Assembly (NCBI RefSeq): GCF_007096635.1
Contig: NZ_VKAA01000014.1
Location: 62,001-126,000 of the forward strand
From: Mycolicibacterium sp. 018/SC-01/001
GTDB lineage: Bacteria > Actinomycetota > Actinomycetes > Mycobacteriales > Mycobacteriaceae
Length of the DNA stretch: 64,000 nucleotides
Direction of reading: 5' to 3'
Below, one piece after another: positions 27,178-35,409 of the stretch. The position numbers and the translations under genes were made by a program. Position 1 is the stretch's first letter; each line of letters starts with the position of its first letter. A model generated the notes under the pieces. That model worked only from the letters and a program-made list of their open reading frames with translations, made no database searches and was not told the origin of the DNA.

Positions 27178-28077
27178 ATGGATGTGTCGTCTACCGCGCT
27201 GCGTGTGCTGGCCGCGGTCGCTGAGCATGGAAGCTTCACCGCCGCGGCCGAGGTCCTGGGCTACACGCAGTCGGGGGTCTCGCGGCAGGTCGCGGCGCTC
27301 GAGCGCGAAGCGGGTGCCGACGTGTTCGAACGACGACCGGACGGCGTGCGGTTGACCGACGCCGGATCGATCCTGTTGCGGCACGCGCGCGTCGTGCTCG
27401 ACGAGCTCACAGCTGCGGAAGCCGAGCTCGACGGGGCTCTTCCCGACGTCCACGAGGTCCGCGTGGGTGCCTTCCTCAGCGCTGGCGCCGTGCTGCTGCC
27501 CCGCACGGTGCGCTGGCTGCGCGACCGCAGGCCGGATATCCTGCTCAGCTCCAGGGAGGGGGCAACGCCCTCGCTTGTGCGCGCGCTTCGGGCAGGTGCG
27601 CTGGACCTCGTGGTGATCTCGTCACGGCCGCCCCACCGCGCGCCCGATGACGATCTGCCGGCAGTGGTGACCGAACGGCTGGGCGACTCGGAACTCGTGC
27701 TGGCGGTTCCGGCGCATGGTCGCTTCGCGGGCCGCACTTCGGTGCGGATCGACGAACTCCGCGACGTCGACTGGGTGGCGAGCCCGTCGACGCGTGGCGA
27801 GTCCCTCATGGGCGTGTGGCCCGGACTAGGCGGTCGCCCCCGTATCGCGCATTCGGCACGAGACTGGCTGACGAAGTTGCACCTGGTCGCCGCGGGCGGC
27901 GGGGTGACGACGGCGCCACCCTCGCTGGCGGAGGTCCTGCCGGAGGGGGTTCGCCTGGTTCGCGTGGAGGGAGCGCCGCCGGAGCGCCGACGCATCCTGG
28001 TCGCACGGTTACCGGGTCGACCGCACGAAGCGACGGTCGCCGTGATCGAGGCATTGCGTCGCACTTATCTCGGCTGA
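27178..28077 (+). CDS. LysR-family transcriptional regulator
   Basis: A 299-residue LysR protein with an N-terminal winged helix (ALRVLAAVAEHGSFTAAAEVLGYTQSGVSRQVAALERE in outline) and a periplasmic-binding-like effector domain beginning near residue 88 (EVRVGAFLSAGAVLLP). It faces the MDR oxidoreductase gene across a 98-bp gap. It is the last ordinary gene before the 28.1-34.4 kb island. Confidence 0.92.
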   Translation: MDVSSTALRVLAAVAEHGSFTAAAEVLGYTQSGVSRQVAALEREAGADVFERRPDGVRLTDAGSILLRHARVVLDELTAAEAELDGALPDVHEVRVGAFLSAGAVLLPRTVRWLRDRRPDILLSSREGATPSLVRALRAGALDLVVISSRPPHRAPDDDLPAVVTERLGDSELVLAVPAHGRFAGRTSVRIDELRDVDWVASPSTRGESLMGVWPGLGGRPRIAHSARDWLTKLHLVAAGGGVTTAPPSLAEVLPEGVRLVRVEGAPPERRRILVARLPGRPHEATVAVIEALRRTYLG

Positions 28078-28796
28078 ACTGAAAAGACAGCGGGTCCGCG
28101 AGCGGCGGTCAAACAGGCGGTGAGCCGTCCGGGTGCACGGACCGTGGGTCGAGATTCTCCACAGGGTGTAACCGATCTCCGCCGCTGTAGGTTTCACTTC
28201 CACATGGCAGATGCCGTCGCCTCCACCTCGGCCTTTCCAAGATTCCACTCAAGATTGCGGGCGCCAAATTCCATTTTTGGTGGCGAATCCTAGAACCGCA
28301 CGGTTGTCCAGATTGTCCTGGTGGCAGCGCCGTCACTCTGGGTCTCTGAACTGCTAAAGACTGCGGTCAGCGTTGAGGGCGCCCAGGATAAGCTTCGACG
28401 CCATGGTCGGCGCGGCAATTGCCTATTGCACGAGGCCCCCGTGCGCCCAGGCATTCCCGACGAGTTGCAGACAGCTCAGTCGCTTTGCGAGCGCATCGAC
28501 GAGCTGGGCGCCTCCAACAACCTCTATCAAGGCGAGAACCGTGTTCTGAACGAGCAGTCGGCTCTCAGGCGCCTGCGTTTTGCCAGGAAGTTCAAGACGA
28601 CCGTTCAGCGGCGCGTACGAGTCTGCGACGCATAATTCCGAGCAACTCATCGGAGCGAGCGAAGTACCAGTCGCTCGCAGCGACGGACACTTGGCGCCGC
28701 GCAGAGGAAGGCAGGTGAGCTCGCGGCAGGGGCCTCTGGCTGCGACGGCGCTATCGTTTTCGGCAGGCACGGCGTGGCGGATCTAAACTTCTAGGT
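28078..28796. other. Gene-poor left edge of the island
   Basis: About 720 bp with no credible gene. Short frames exist on both strands (28321-28635 plus; 28423-28770 minus). The minus frame has a protein-like C-terminal part (NTVLALIEVVGGAQLVDALAKR) but no sound start and low-complexity beginnings, so at most it is a gene remnant. Base composition is less G+C-rich than the flanking genes. Repeat copy A is inside. Confidence 0.5.
28257..28325 (+). repeat. Island repeat, copy A
   Basis: A 69-bp segment that aligns without gaps to 29208-29276 with about 70 % identity by hand. Identical blocks include GCGGGCGCC, AGAACCG, ACGGTTGT and CAGATTG. It is followed at once by the next short frame and preceded by a partly similar 20 bp. 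Its nature (mobile element end, recombination site, regulatory element) is unknown. Confidence 0.65.
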
Positions 28797-28970
28797 GTGA
28801 AGACGGAGCCTAAATCGGATTCCTTCGATCCCCATGAGGGGCGCGGCAATGTCCGTCTCCGTTCCCTCCTCAGTGACTCGGAACGCGCTAAGCGTGTCAT
28901 TCGCATCCGACATCAAATGCGCCGAGACGACGGTCAAGATTTGGCACGCGATGCGCTCGCGGTCCACTAG
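28797..28970 (+). CDS. Small hypothetical protein, 57 residues
   Basis: A GTG-started frame encoding a charged 57-residue protein (begins MKTEPKSDSFDPHEG, ends RDALAVH), with an Arg-rich helical middle RAKRVIRIRHQMRRDD. Codon use looks coding, and the basic helix suggests nucleic-acid or membrane contact. There is no clear ribosome site (TTCTAG precedes the GTG), and no family was recognised. It could be a genuine small gene of the island or chance. Confidence 0.4.
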   Translation: MKTEPKSDSFDPHEGRGNVRLRSLLSDSERAKRVIRIRHQMRRDDGQDLARDALAVH

Positions 28971-29933
28971 CTAAGCAACGAGCGCACGGACTGCCTAGGC
29001 TCCATCGAAAACAACGTCCTTGCCTCACAAACTTGGTGATCTTCTGTCGAGCCCGGTTCGGTAGCGAGTGCCCCTCTGACAGGTACGTGCTCGAATGAGA
29101 CCAACAGTGCGCGGCATCGCAACCGACAAGAATCTTCTGTAGGAAGCCGAACTCCGCGGCATCCCCGTCCCTGCGACCAGCATTGATGGCGCGTTCTCAC
29201 GAGAATGGCGGGCGCCCCATTGCCATCTGAGTGGCGGAGCCCAGAACCGTACGGTTGTGCAGATTGCCTAGTCGGCCTATGTGCTGATCGCGAGGACAAC
29301 CGCGTTGTTCGCGTCTCCCGGTAGCCCTCGAACGGCACGCCGGCGCTTAATGAAGCGTCGAAGTACCGGTACGCCCCCCTGGTTTATGAGCCGGTCTACG
29401 TACCGGTCATACGTGGTGGCCGAAGAGGTCATGGTGGCCATGGCGCCGCGCCGACGTGGTGATGCGGGAGCAGGCCGCCCTGACGGTCGCCCGGTCGGCC
29501 CATCCTTGCAGGTTGACCCGGAAGGGACTGAGACTGGATTTCGACGAAACCCGGCCTTGCCGAGCTGATGTCCCTATGTGAGATACCACTGCAAGGTGGT
29601 GCAAGGGTTCGCGGAAAGCACTGTCCCTAACCACAGCAGTACCTACAACGGCCCAAACTCGCTTACCCGTTGTCGCAGATCGAGGTACACCCGCGCAGCT
29701 CCCAAAATCGGGATGAGGTATTGCGCCTCGCCGGGGGATGTCCGCCGCAGCAAATACGGCTGCCGGTGTAGGCCCGCCGTAGTACGTTGTGCCGCAGATC
29801 CGTTGATTCACAACATTGCAGAACTGGAAGGCCACAGTGCCAGCGCGCAACTCCGCAATCGCGAACTCTCCTCTCGACAACGACCGAGAGCGCGCGAGCC
29901 CGCCACCGGCGTGCCGCCGTCGGGAGCCTCGCC
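28971..29933. other. Gene-poor stretch upstream of the DUF4365 gene
   Basis: About 960 bp without a convincing long gene. A 51-codon frame on the minus strand (29277-29432; MTSSATTYDRYVDRL... to VVLAIST) has protein-like composition and may be a remnant. A 34-codon plus frame at 29837-29940 overlaps the start of the DUF4365 gene by 7 bp and could couple to it. The segment 29371-29413 carries repeated GTACCGGT/TACCGGTC words. Repeat copy B is inside. Confidence 0.45.
29171..29276 (+). repeat. Island repeat, copy B
   Basis: A composite repeat. Its left 41 bp (29171-29211) match 34259-34299 at 33 of 41 positions, sharing the block TGATGGCGCGTT. Its right 69 bp (29208-29276) match copy A at 28257-28325. 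It therefore links the copies near the two ends of the island and shows that they are one repeat family. Confidence 0.65.
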
Positions 29934-32750
29934 GTGGCTAAGCAGGCAAGTCTGCAAGAGACGGTGGGCACGGCGGGCCAGAGCACCGTGGCCGGCCAAT
30001 TCGAGGCATTGAACTGGGGAGTGGCGTCCAACCCGTACCACGATCTGGGAACCGACCTCTGGCTGATGGCGCGCGATGACCGTCGCTTTGATCTCGGTCT
30101 CCTGGTGGGCGCGCAGGTTAAAACCAGCAAGTCACGATCGACCACGTCAAAGTATTTCAAGGAGCCAAAACACAAGGACGGGAAGGTGGTTGGCTGGTGG
30201 TACCGTGAATCGCTGCGCGACGACCACTTCGACTACTGGATCAAACACACGATTCCGCATATTCTCGTGCTGCACGATCTCAGGTCCGGCAAATCGTTCT
30301 GGGTACACGTCACCCGCGAGGCCATCGTCAGGACCAGCTCCGGAACGAAGATCCTAGTACCGAAAGACCAGCGGGTTGGTCTTGCCCACGTCGAGCGACT
30401 GCTGAACGTCGCGGTCAGCCAACGCGGGGGGCACACCACTTGGGAAGGATCATCCAGCTGGGCCGACGTTGCAGCCCTCGGACCCGAGGATCGCATTCGT
30501 TACGCGCTGCTGACACCCAGACTCATCGCCAGCCGTCGCGCTCCGAGACAGAGCAGTAACGAGAACCCAACCGAGGCGATCGCGATGCTCGTCCAGCATC
30601 GACTCATGGAACTGGATGGAACTCGCGACATCGCCGGCCATCTGCCCGGGTTTGAGCCGCCACCATTTCTGTCAGAGGAGGAAGCACTTGCCGCCTCCGA
30701 CTGGGATTGGAACTTTTATGGCGCGCTGCACAAGTACGTACACACCGCAGACCCTGAGGTTTTTCAGCCGCTCATCGAGTCGTCGCAGCCGAACTCCGGC
30801 CATCGCGCCGCCGCAGTTGCTATCAGGACAGCGACGCTCATCGAGCACGGCAGAATCGATGACGCGCTGGACCTCACCGATTCCGAGATCTCTGCGGCAA
30901 CCAGCCTAGATCCCGTCAATTTCGCGTGGATCGAGGTGCAGCGCGCTCGGTGTCTAATGGAGGTCGGCAAGTACAAGAAGGCAAGAGAATTAGCAATCCA
31001 CGTCCAGCGCATTCAAGCAACGGCCGCCGCCGATCCGACCGCCATGGCGATCGCCGCGAGTGCCGCCGGAATTCTCCTGCGCGCAAGCTTCTGGACGGAG
31101 CGGGGCGCAAACTTTCTCTCGGGCAACGACACTGCTGCAGGCTGGTGGCGAAATCAGACAATCGCCCAGGGGCTCGAAACCTTTCTCGACGACCGGTTCA
31201 CCCTCTGGTCTTCCGAAAGTGCCGATCCGCCAAAGCACATGGGCGAAACCTGGCGCCGGCTGCGGACGGCGACACTTTTGAGCGGATTTGCCGGTGACCA
31301 CTCCGCGTGGCGTACGGAGTACGCCCAGCTCGCTCAATACGTGCTGCAGGCGCACCCAAACGGCGGGCTGTCAAGCGAGCTCTGTGCGGGCCTGCTGACC
31401 GATCTGCGGCGCGCCGGAGACATCGACAGCGTTGAAGGTTGTGCGCAACGACTGCTCAGAGCAGGACCCGAGGCTGCCGTCCGTGCCGCGTGCGCATCCG
31501 TGGAGTTGCGCAAGTCGACGCACAGCACCGGTAGGTCCGACTTGGGGCTCATCGCAACGGCCGCGGCGGTTCTCGAACCGGGCCACGCCGACAGATTTAT
31601 TCAGGAGGCGGTCGACATCCTCAAAAATCCGCAGCCCTACGAGAAGAGGGTGCGCCCCACTTTCCTGGTTCACCACTACGTGCTGGAGACCCTTCGAGCC
31701 CTGGTGGGGAGTCCATCGGCGACATCGGCGGCGCGTCGGGTGTTCATCGACTATTTCTTCGAACTTCCCCCGGTCACCGACCAGTCATTCGCGCATTCCC
31801 TCGCTCAGGTGTTGAGGATTGTGCCCAGGAGCGATTGGACAGCAAGCGATCTCGCGGCGTTGATGCAACGCAGCGGCGACAACGGGGAGCTGGAAGACAC
31901 TCTCGTGGGCATCACTGCAGTCTCTGATGACGACGCGAGGGAGGCACTATTGGATGTTCTCCGCCGTGGCCAGATACGCATGCTGTCAAAGGTGCATGAC
32001 GTCCGGACGATTCCGCAGGACGTCGCACAACAGCAGATCGCGACCCTGTCCGGATCGGTCAGGCGCGAAATCCAGGAAGCCCGCGGGGGCACCTTCTCCC
32101 GACACGACGCGCGAAATCTGGCATTGCTCAACATCTGGTTCCCCGAGGTCGCTGACTGGGCGCCGATCTATGAGCTGATGGACGAAATTCGCATATTGCC
32201 GCGCAGTCTCATCGAACTGGCGGCCTTACTACGCGATACATGTGACCAGATCGACGCGGATACACGAGACGCGCTTCTGCCAGGACTCCAGTGGTTACGC
32301 GATCGGACACCGTTGGAGATTGACGAATGGCAGGACGCCGATGGTCAGCTGAAGACCGTGACGCGCGAGGCCCTGGATGCGCTGTCGCCCGGCGCGGTGA
32401 GCGACACGGAGCTCTGGGGTCTTATCGGCGGCGATAATCACGACCGATGCGCAGCAGCACGGATTGTGGGCCGCCGGGGTGACATATCGCGACTAGACAT
32501 TCTCGCGTGCCTGTCCTACGACGAGGCAAGTACGGTTCGTGCGCATTCGGCGCATTGGATCGCCCGGTGGTTAGGTATCGACGCGATCGCGGATCGGTGT
32601 AATTCGCTGTTAGAAGACCTATCGCGGGCGTCGGGAACTGTCATCGCAGCGGCGATAGCCGGTGGGTTGACCGACCAGGGGCGCGCGGCCGCCGGCGACT
32701 GGCTCGCCTCACTGCCGGACCCCACCAAGAGGCAAAGTGAAGACGAGTAG
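29934..32750 (+). CDS. DUF4365 nuclease-like domain fused to a long helical-repeat region
   Basis: A 938-residue protein if the GTG at 29934 is used; the frame is open to 29787 but that part is low-complexity. Residues 1-190 match DUF4365, a PD-(D/E)XK-like nuclease family: GQFEALNWG (Glu24), GTDLW (Asp41) and AQVKTSKS (Gln61-x-Lys63) form an E-D-QxK active-site pattern. Residues about 270-930 are almost entirely alpha-helical, with TPR-like pairs (AIRTATLIEHGRIDDALDL, ARCLMEVGKYKKARELA) and HEAT-like segments near the end (SYDEASTVRAHSAHWIARWLG). There is no signal peptide. Such nuclease-plus-repeat architectures are common in prokaryotic immunity. Function is inferred, not shown. Confidence 0.8.
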   Translation: MAKQASLQETVGTAGQSTVAGQFEALNWGVASNPYHDLGTDLWLMARDDRRFDLGLLVGAQVKTSKSRSTTSKYFKEPKHKDGKVVGWWYRESLRDDHFDYWIKHTIPHILVLHDLRSGKSFWVHVTREAIVRTSSGTKILVPKDQRVGLAHVERLLNVAVSQRGGHTTWEGSSSWADVAALGPEDRIRYALLTPRLIASRRAPRQSSNENPTEAIAMLVQHRLMELDGTRDIAGHLPGFEPPPFLSEEEALAASDWDWNFYGALHKYVHTADPEVFQPLIESSQPNSGHRAAAVAIRTATLIEHGRIDDALDLTDSEISAATSLDPVNFAWIEVQRARCLMEVGKYKKARELAIHVQRIQATAAADPTAMAIAASAAGILLRASFWTERGANFLSGNDTAAGWWRNQTIAQGLETFLDDRFTLWSSESADPPKHMGETWRRLRTATLLSGFAGDHSAWRTEYAQLAQYVLQAHPNGGLSSELCAGLLTDLRRAGDIDSVEGCAQRLLRAGPEAAVRAACASVELRKSTHSTGRSDLGLIATAAAVLEPGHADRFIQEAVDILKNPQPYEKRVRPTFLVHHYVLETLRALVGSPSATSAARRVFIDYFFELPPVTDQSFAHSLAQVLRIVPRSDWTASDLAALMQRSGDNGELEDTLVGITAVSDDDAREALLDVLRRGQIRMLSKVHDVRTIPQDVAQQQIATLSGSVRREIQEARGGTFSRHDARNLALLNIWFPEVADWAPIYELMDEIRILPRSLIELAALLRDTCDQIDADTRDALLPGLQWLRDRTPLEIDEWQDADGQLKTVTREALDALSPGAVSDTELWGLIGGDNHDRCAAARIVGRRGDISRLDILACLSYDEASTVRAHSAHWIARWLGIDAIADRCNSLLEDLSRASGTVIAAAIAGGLTDQGRAAAGDWLASLPDPTKRQSEDE

Positions 32751-33065
32751 GGGTTTTTCGCAGTCACGCCGGCGCTGAGAAGCCAAGAGCTAGTGATCCA
32801 TTCATATCACCGCGGCGTCGCGAGGAAGAAGTGGGCGGCCTGGCATGTGGCTGCGCGGCCGGTTCTGCTGAGTAGCGACGAGGGCGACGTGCCGCGTGCG
32901 CTTGCCAAGACAGGCTGGCTGCGAGGCTTCGGCCGACCGGGCGACGGCAGCGTCTGGGAAGCGGGGTCGCCGTTGAGACCGTGCAGTCTGCACGCCGCGG
33001 CGACCTGATCCCTGGGGTGGCGCGCGGCAACAATGCGTTAGAGGTTGTCGCCATCTGGGACGATC
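32751..33065. other. Gap between the two island genes
   Basis: About 315 bp. Frames on both strands (32793-33008 plus; 32764-33054 minus) overlap each other completely, lack ribosome sites and resemble no family. The last 20 bp hold the CTGGGA ribosome site of the following gene. The DUF4365 stop is followed by GGGGTTTTTCG but without a stem, so no terminator is called. Confidence 0.4.
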
Positions 33066-34043
33066 ATGGCTATGGACGACATCGCAGCAGAAGGCGAGAA
33101 TGACCCTCCGTACTGGTCAAAACTGCGACACATCGGTGTCCATCAGGGCGCCGTTGATCTTCGGCCCGAACTGAGTGATCTTGGCCTGGATGAGGTCTAC
33201 CGGGTCTGCGATCGGGCGTGGGCTTACAGCCGCTCCGACTTCGAACCCAGCGGTCTCGTCGACATTCGAACGAGCCAGTGGCGGGAGACGTGCGCACTCG
33301 CCGGCTCAATGGCCGAGTCGCTGATGCTGAGCGGTGCAACGTATTTGGAGGCGGTGTGGCATCGCGCGGCCATCGCGGCCGGAACCGAACCCGCTGGAAT
33401 GGCGATTGCTCAACGCTACCTGTCCGACAACGCCATCGACACCGCGGTCAGCGTTGGGCACCGCCTTGTCAATTTTGTCGCCCGAGTGGCCAGGACGGTC
33501 CCCCAGACCCGCGAACGCTTTACCTCCCACGACCGGCTGCAGGCGCTGGGAGACGGCTACTTCCCGTTCATCACCGAGGATCGTGATGCGTGGTTGTCGC
33601 TGAACTCGGGAACAGTCAGGATGTTGCGAGCGGCCGTTCCCGAGTGCCATGGTGACTCCCTCGCCGCGCTCGACGCTCTCGTGACATCGACGGCATGGCA
33701 AGCCCTGTGCCAGGTCCGCGGTGAGAACTTCCACCGGTGGCGCAAGGAACACGAATCGGTGGTCGGCATCGACAGGGACTCCGGCCGAACGAACAATATC
33801 TATGACCATGCCGGCAACGTCATCGGCCGGGACTTTCACGCAGGACTGCGGCGTCACACCGCAGCCGACGGCATGACAGCGAAGACTACCGAGACGGCCG
33901 GAGCGGGTGTGCGGCGTCTCGCTGTTGCCGTGGACGCGGTCATCACCGACACTCTTGCGCAGCTGCCTACGCTCAGCGGCGGCTTCATCCTGGAGATCGA
34001 CGAACATGGTCACACACGCCGGATGAGCATGCCGCTGTTGTAG
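33066..34043 (+). CDS. HEPN-like hypothetical protein with an R-x4-H motif
   Basis: A 325-residue, mostly helical soluble protein. I chose the ATG at 33066 behind CTGGGACG; ATG 33072 is an alternative. Residues 210-229 read WQALCQVRGENFHRWRKEH: Arg218-x4-His223 fits the R-x4-6-H catalytic motif of HEPN RNases, set in helical surroundings, and is followed by a basic HRWRKEH patch. The C-terminus turns to strands (GGFILEIDEHGHTRRMSM). I recognise no named family with confidence; similarity to Cthe_2314-like HEPN proteins is possible. It lies on the same strand as the DUF4365 gene, 315 bp downstream, and may work with it. Confidence 0.6.
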   Translation: MAMDDIAAEGENDPPYWSKLRHIGVHQGAVDLRPELSDLGLDEVYRVCDRAWAYSRSDFEPSGLVDIRTSQWRETCALAGSMAESLMLSGATYLEAVWHRAAIAAGTEPAGMAIAQRYLSDNAIDTAVSVGHRLVNFVARVARTVPQTRERFTSHDRLQALGDGYFPFITEDRDAWLSLNSGTVRMLRAAVPECHGDSLAALDALVTSTAWQALCQVRGENFHRWRKEHESVVGIDRDSGRTNNIYDHAGNVIGRDFHAGLRRHTAADGMTAKTTETAGAGVRRLAVAVDAVITDTLAQLPTLSGGFILEIDEHGHTRRMSMPLL

Positions 34044-34409
34044 GGTCACCCCTCGACTCGCCTACACGTGGGCGCGCAGCCAAATCGGTGGAAGTCGTTG
34101 CGGGACAACGCATCCACGGGTCGGCAAGTATAGGTCCAGGGCGCCTCCAGCAGTTCCCCGGATCACCTTGGGGCCGCCATTTCAAATGGCAGTCCGCCAC
34201 GCAGAATCGCAGCCGGCAATACAGGTGTAGTTGCCAAACGCCTTGGCAATTCACGCCTCTACGATCAGCGCTGATGGCGCGTTGGCACGGGATTGGCGGC
34301 CTCAGAGTCATCCTAGTGGCAGATCCATCTGCGAGGCCGCTCGACAGACATAGGAAAGTTCAGCGCGGCCACACCGCTCTCGCTGCGTACCTGACCTGTC
34401 GGGTCCCGT
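34044..34409. other. Non-coding right edge of the island
   Basis: About 365 bp between the HEPN-like gene and the convergent LysR gene. No gene is supported. It contains repeat copy C and a short palindrome CCATTTCAAATGG at 34177-34189. Base composition is lower in G+C than that of the flanking catabolic genes. Confidence 0.5.
34259..34299 (+). repeat. Island repeat, copy C
   Basis: Forty-one base pairs that match the left part of copy B (29171-29211) at 33 positions without gaps, in the same orientation, including TGATGGCGCGTT. It stands about 110 bp from the end of the LysR gene that marks the right boundary, so copies A and C bracket the island. Confidence 0.6.
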
Positions 34410-35318
34410 TTACGTAGCGTTCAACTGGTGACCGCGGAAGGACAGGCGTAAGGCGCGCCTGAACGCAATGACTGCCGGGTGAGCACTTCGCGCCTCGCGA
34501 GTCAACGTGAAAAGTTGCCGCTTCGGCGCTCCGGGCAGCGCCTCGATGCGTACTCCAGACACCCAGTCGGGGCTCAGGATCAGTGGCACTATTGCAATAG
34601 CGTAGCCCGCGCGAACCATCTGCAAATGAACGAGCAGGTCGACACCGTCGAACCGCACGTCGGGCTCGAATCCCGCCTTCATACAGAGATCTCGCGCCCA
34701 CCGCCCGGGAGCCGAGGAAGCCGGGTCGAGCGCCCAGGGCGCTTCTGCAAGGTCGAAGAGCTGATCGAGGCCTGTCCACTCTTCACCCTCGGGAAGTGCC
34801 AGCACCATCTCGTCAGCTCCAACCTCAGCACGCTCAATTCCAACGCGCGGGAGCAGCGAGGCGCCGGGATACTCCTCTCCGACCACTACGTCGAAAGATC
34901 CTGCCTGCAGGCCGGACATCGCCTCGTCGACGTCGCGCTGCGCGATGTCTAAGTCGAGGTCGGGGTGATCTCGATCCAGGGTTTCGAGCGCTGCGGGCAG
35001 CAACGACAACAGTGCAGATTGGAAGCAAGCCACCCTCAACCGCCCGCTCACGTTCGGTGATGCTGCTGCGAGTTCGGACTCGGCCGATTCAAGTGCGGCA
35101 ATTGCAATGCGCGTATGCCGAACTAGCATCTCAGCGGCGTCGGTCAATCGAACGCCCCGCCCGACCGGTTCGGTGAGTGCGATTCCGATCTCGCGCTCGA
35201 GCTGCGCGATTTGTTGAGAGATCGCGGACGGACTGTAGTTCAGTGCGCGCGCTACCGCGGCCAGGGAACCACGTAATTCGAGCTCATGCAGCACCGTCAG
35301 TCGCTGAAGATTGAGCAC
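34410..35318 (-). CDS. LysR-family transcriptional regulator
   Basis: A 302-residue LysR protein with a winged helix at the N-terminus (SLAAVARALNYSPSAISQQI) and an effector domain from about residue 90 (GRLRVACFQSALLSLLPAAL). It is divergent from an EamA exporter whose start lies 91 bp away. LysR proteins of this kind (ArgP/LysG-like) often control amino-acid or amine exporters, and the adjacent exporter is the likely target. Confidence 0.9.
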   Translation of the reverse strand: MLNLQRLTVLHELELRGSLAAVARALNYSPSAISQQIAQLEREIGIALTEPVGRGVRLTDAAEMLVRHTRIAIAALESAESELAAASPNVSGRLRVACFQSALLSLLPAALETLDRDHPDLDLDIAQRDVDEAMSGLQAGSFDVVVGEEYPGASLLPRVGIERAEVGADEMVLALPEGEEWTGLDQLFDLAEAPWALDPASSAPGRWARDLCMKAGFEPDVRFDGVDLLVHLQMVRAGYAIAIVPLILSPDWVSGVRIEALPGAPKRQLFTLTREARSAHPAVIAFRRALRLSFRGHQLNAT

Positions 35319-35350
35319 TCGCCGCCCCCCACATACGTTGGTTTTACTTA

Positions 35351-35373
35351 CGAATACTAGTGCGAATCATTCG
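35351..35373. promoter_or_regulatory. Candidate LysR operator between lysR and the EamA exporter
   Basis: The word CGAAT occurs at 35351 and 35363, and the second copy forms a palindrome CGAAT-C-ATTCG (35363-35373). It lies in the A/T-rich gap between the two divergent starts, where a LysR dimer would bind to regulate both genes. Confidence 0.4.
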
Positions 35374-35409
35374 CTGGACTGGCCGATTGTCGGCTTGGAC
35401 CATAGCGGT

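Noticed and set aside
28321..28770. Overlapping frames of 104 (plus) and 115 (minus) codons in the island
   Set aside because: They occupy the same DNA on opposite strands, neither has a ribosome site, and only a short stretch of the minus frame looks protein-like; treated as non-coding or remnant.
29371..29413. Repeated GTACCGGT/TACCGGTC words, considered as an attachment site or small CRISPR-like array
   Set aside because: Only two short partly palindromic words, with no regular spacing and no adjacent integrase or cas genes.
32764..33054. 96-codon minus frame and 71-codon plus frame between the island genes
   Set aside because: Mutually overlapping, Arg/Pro-rich or featureless, and no support from context.
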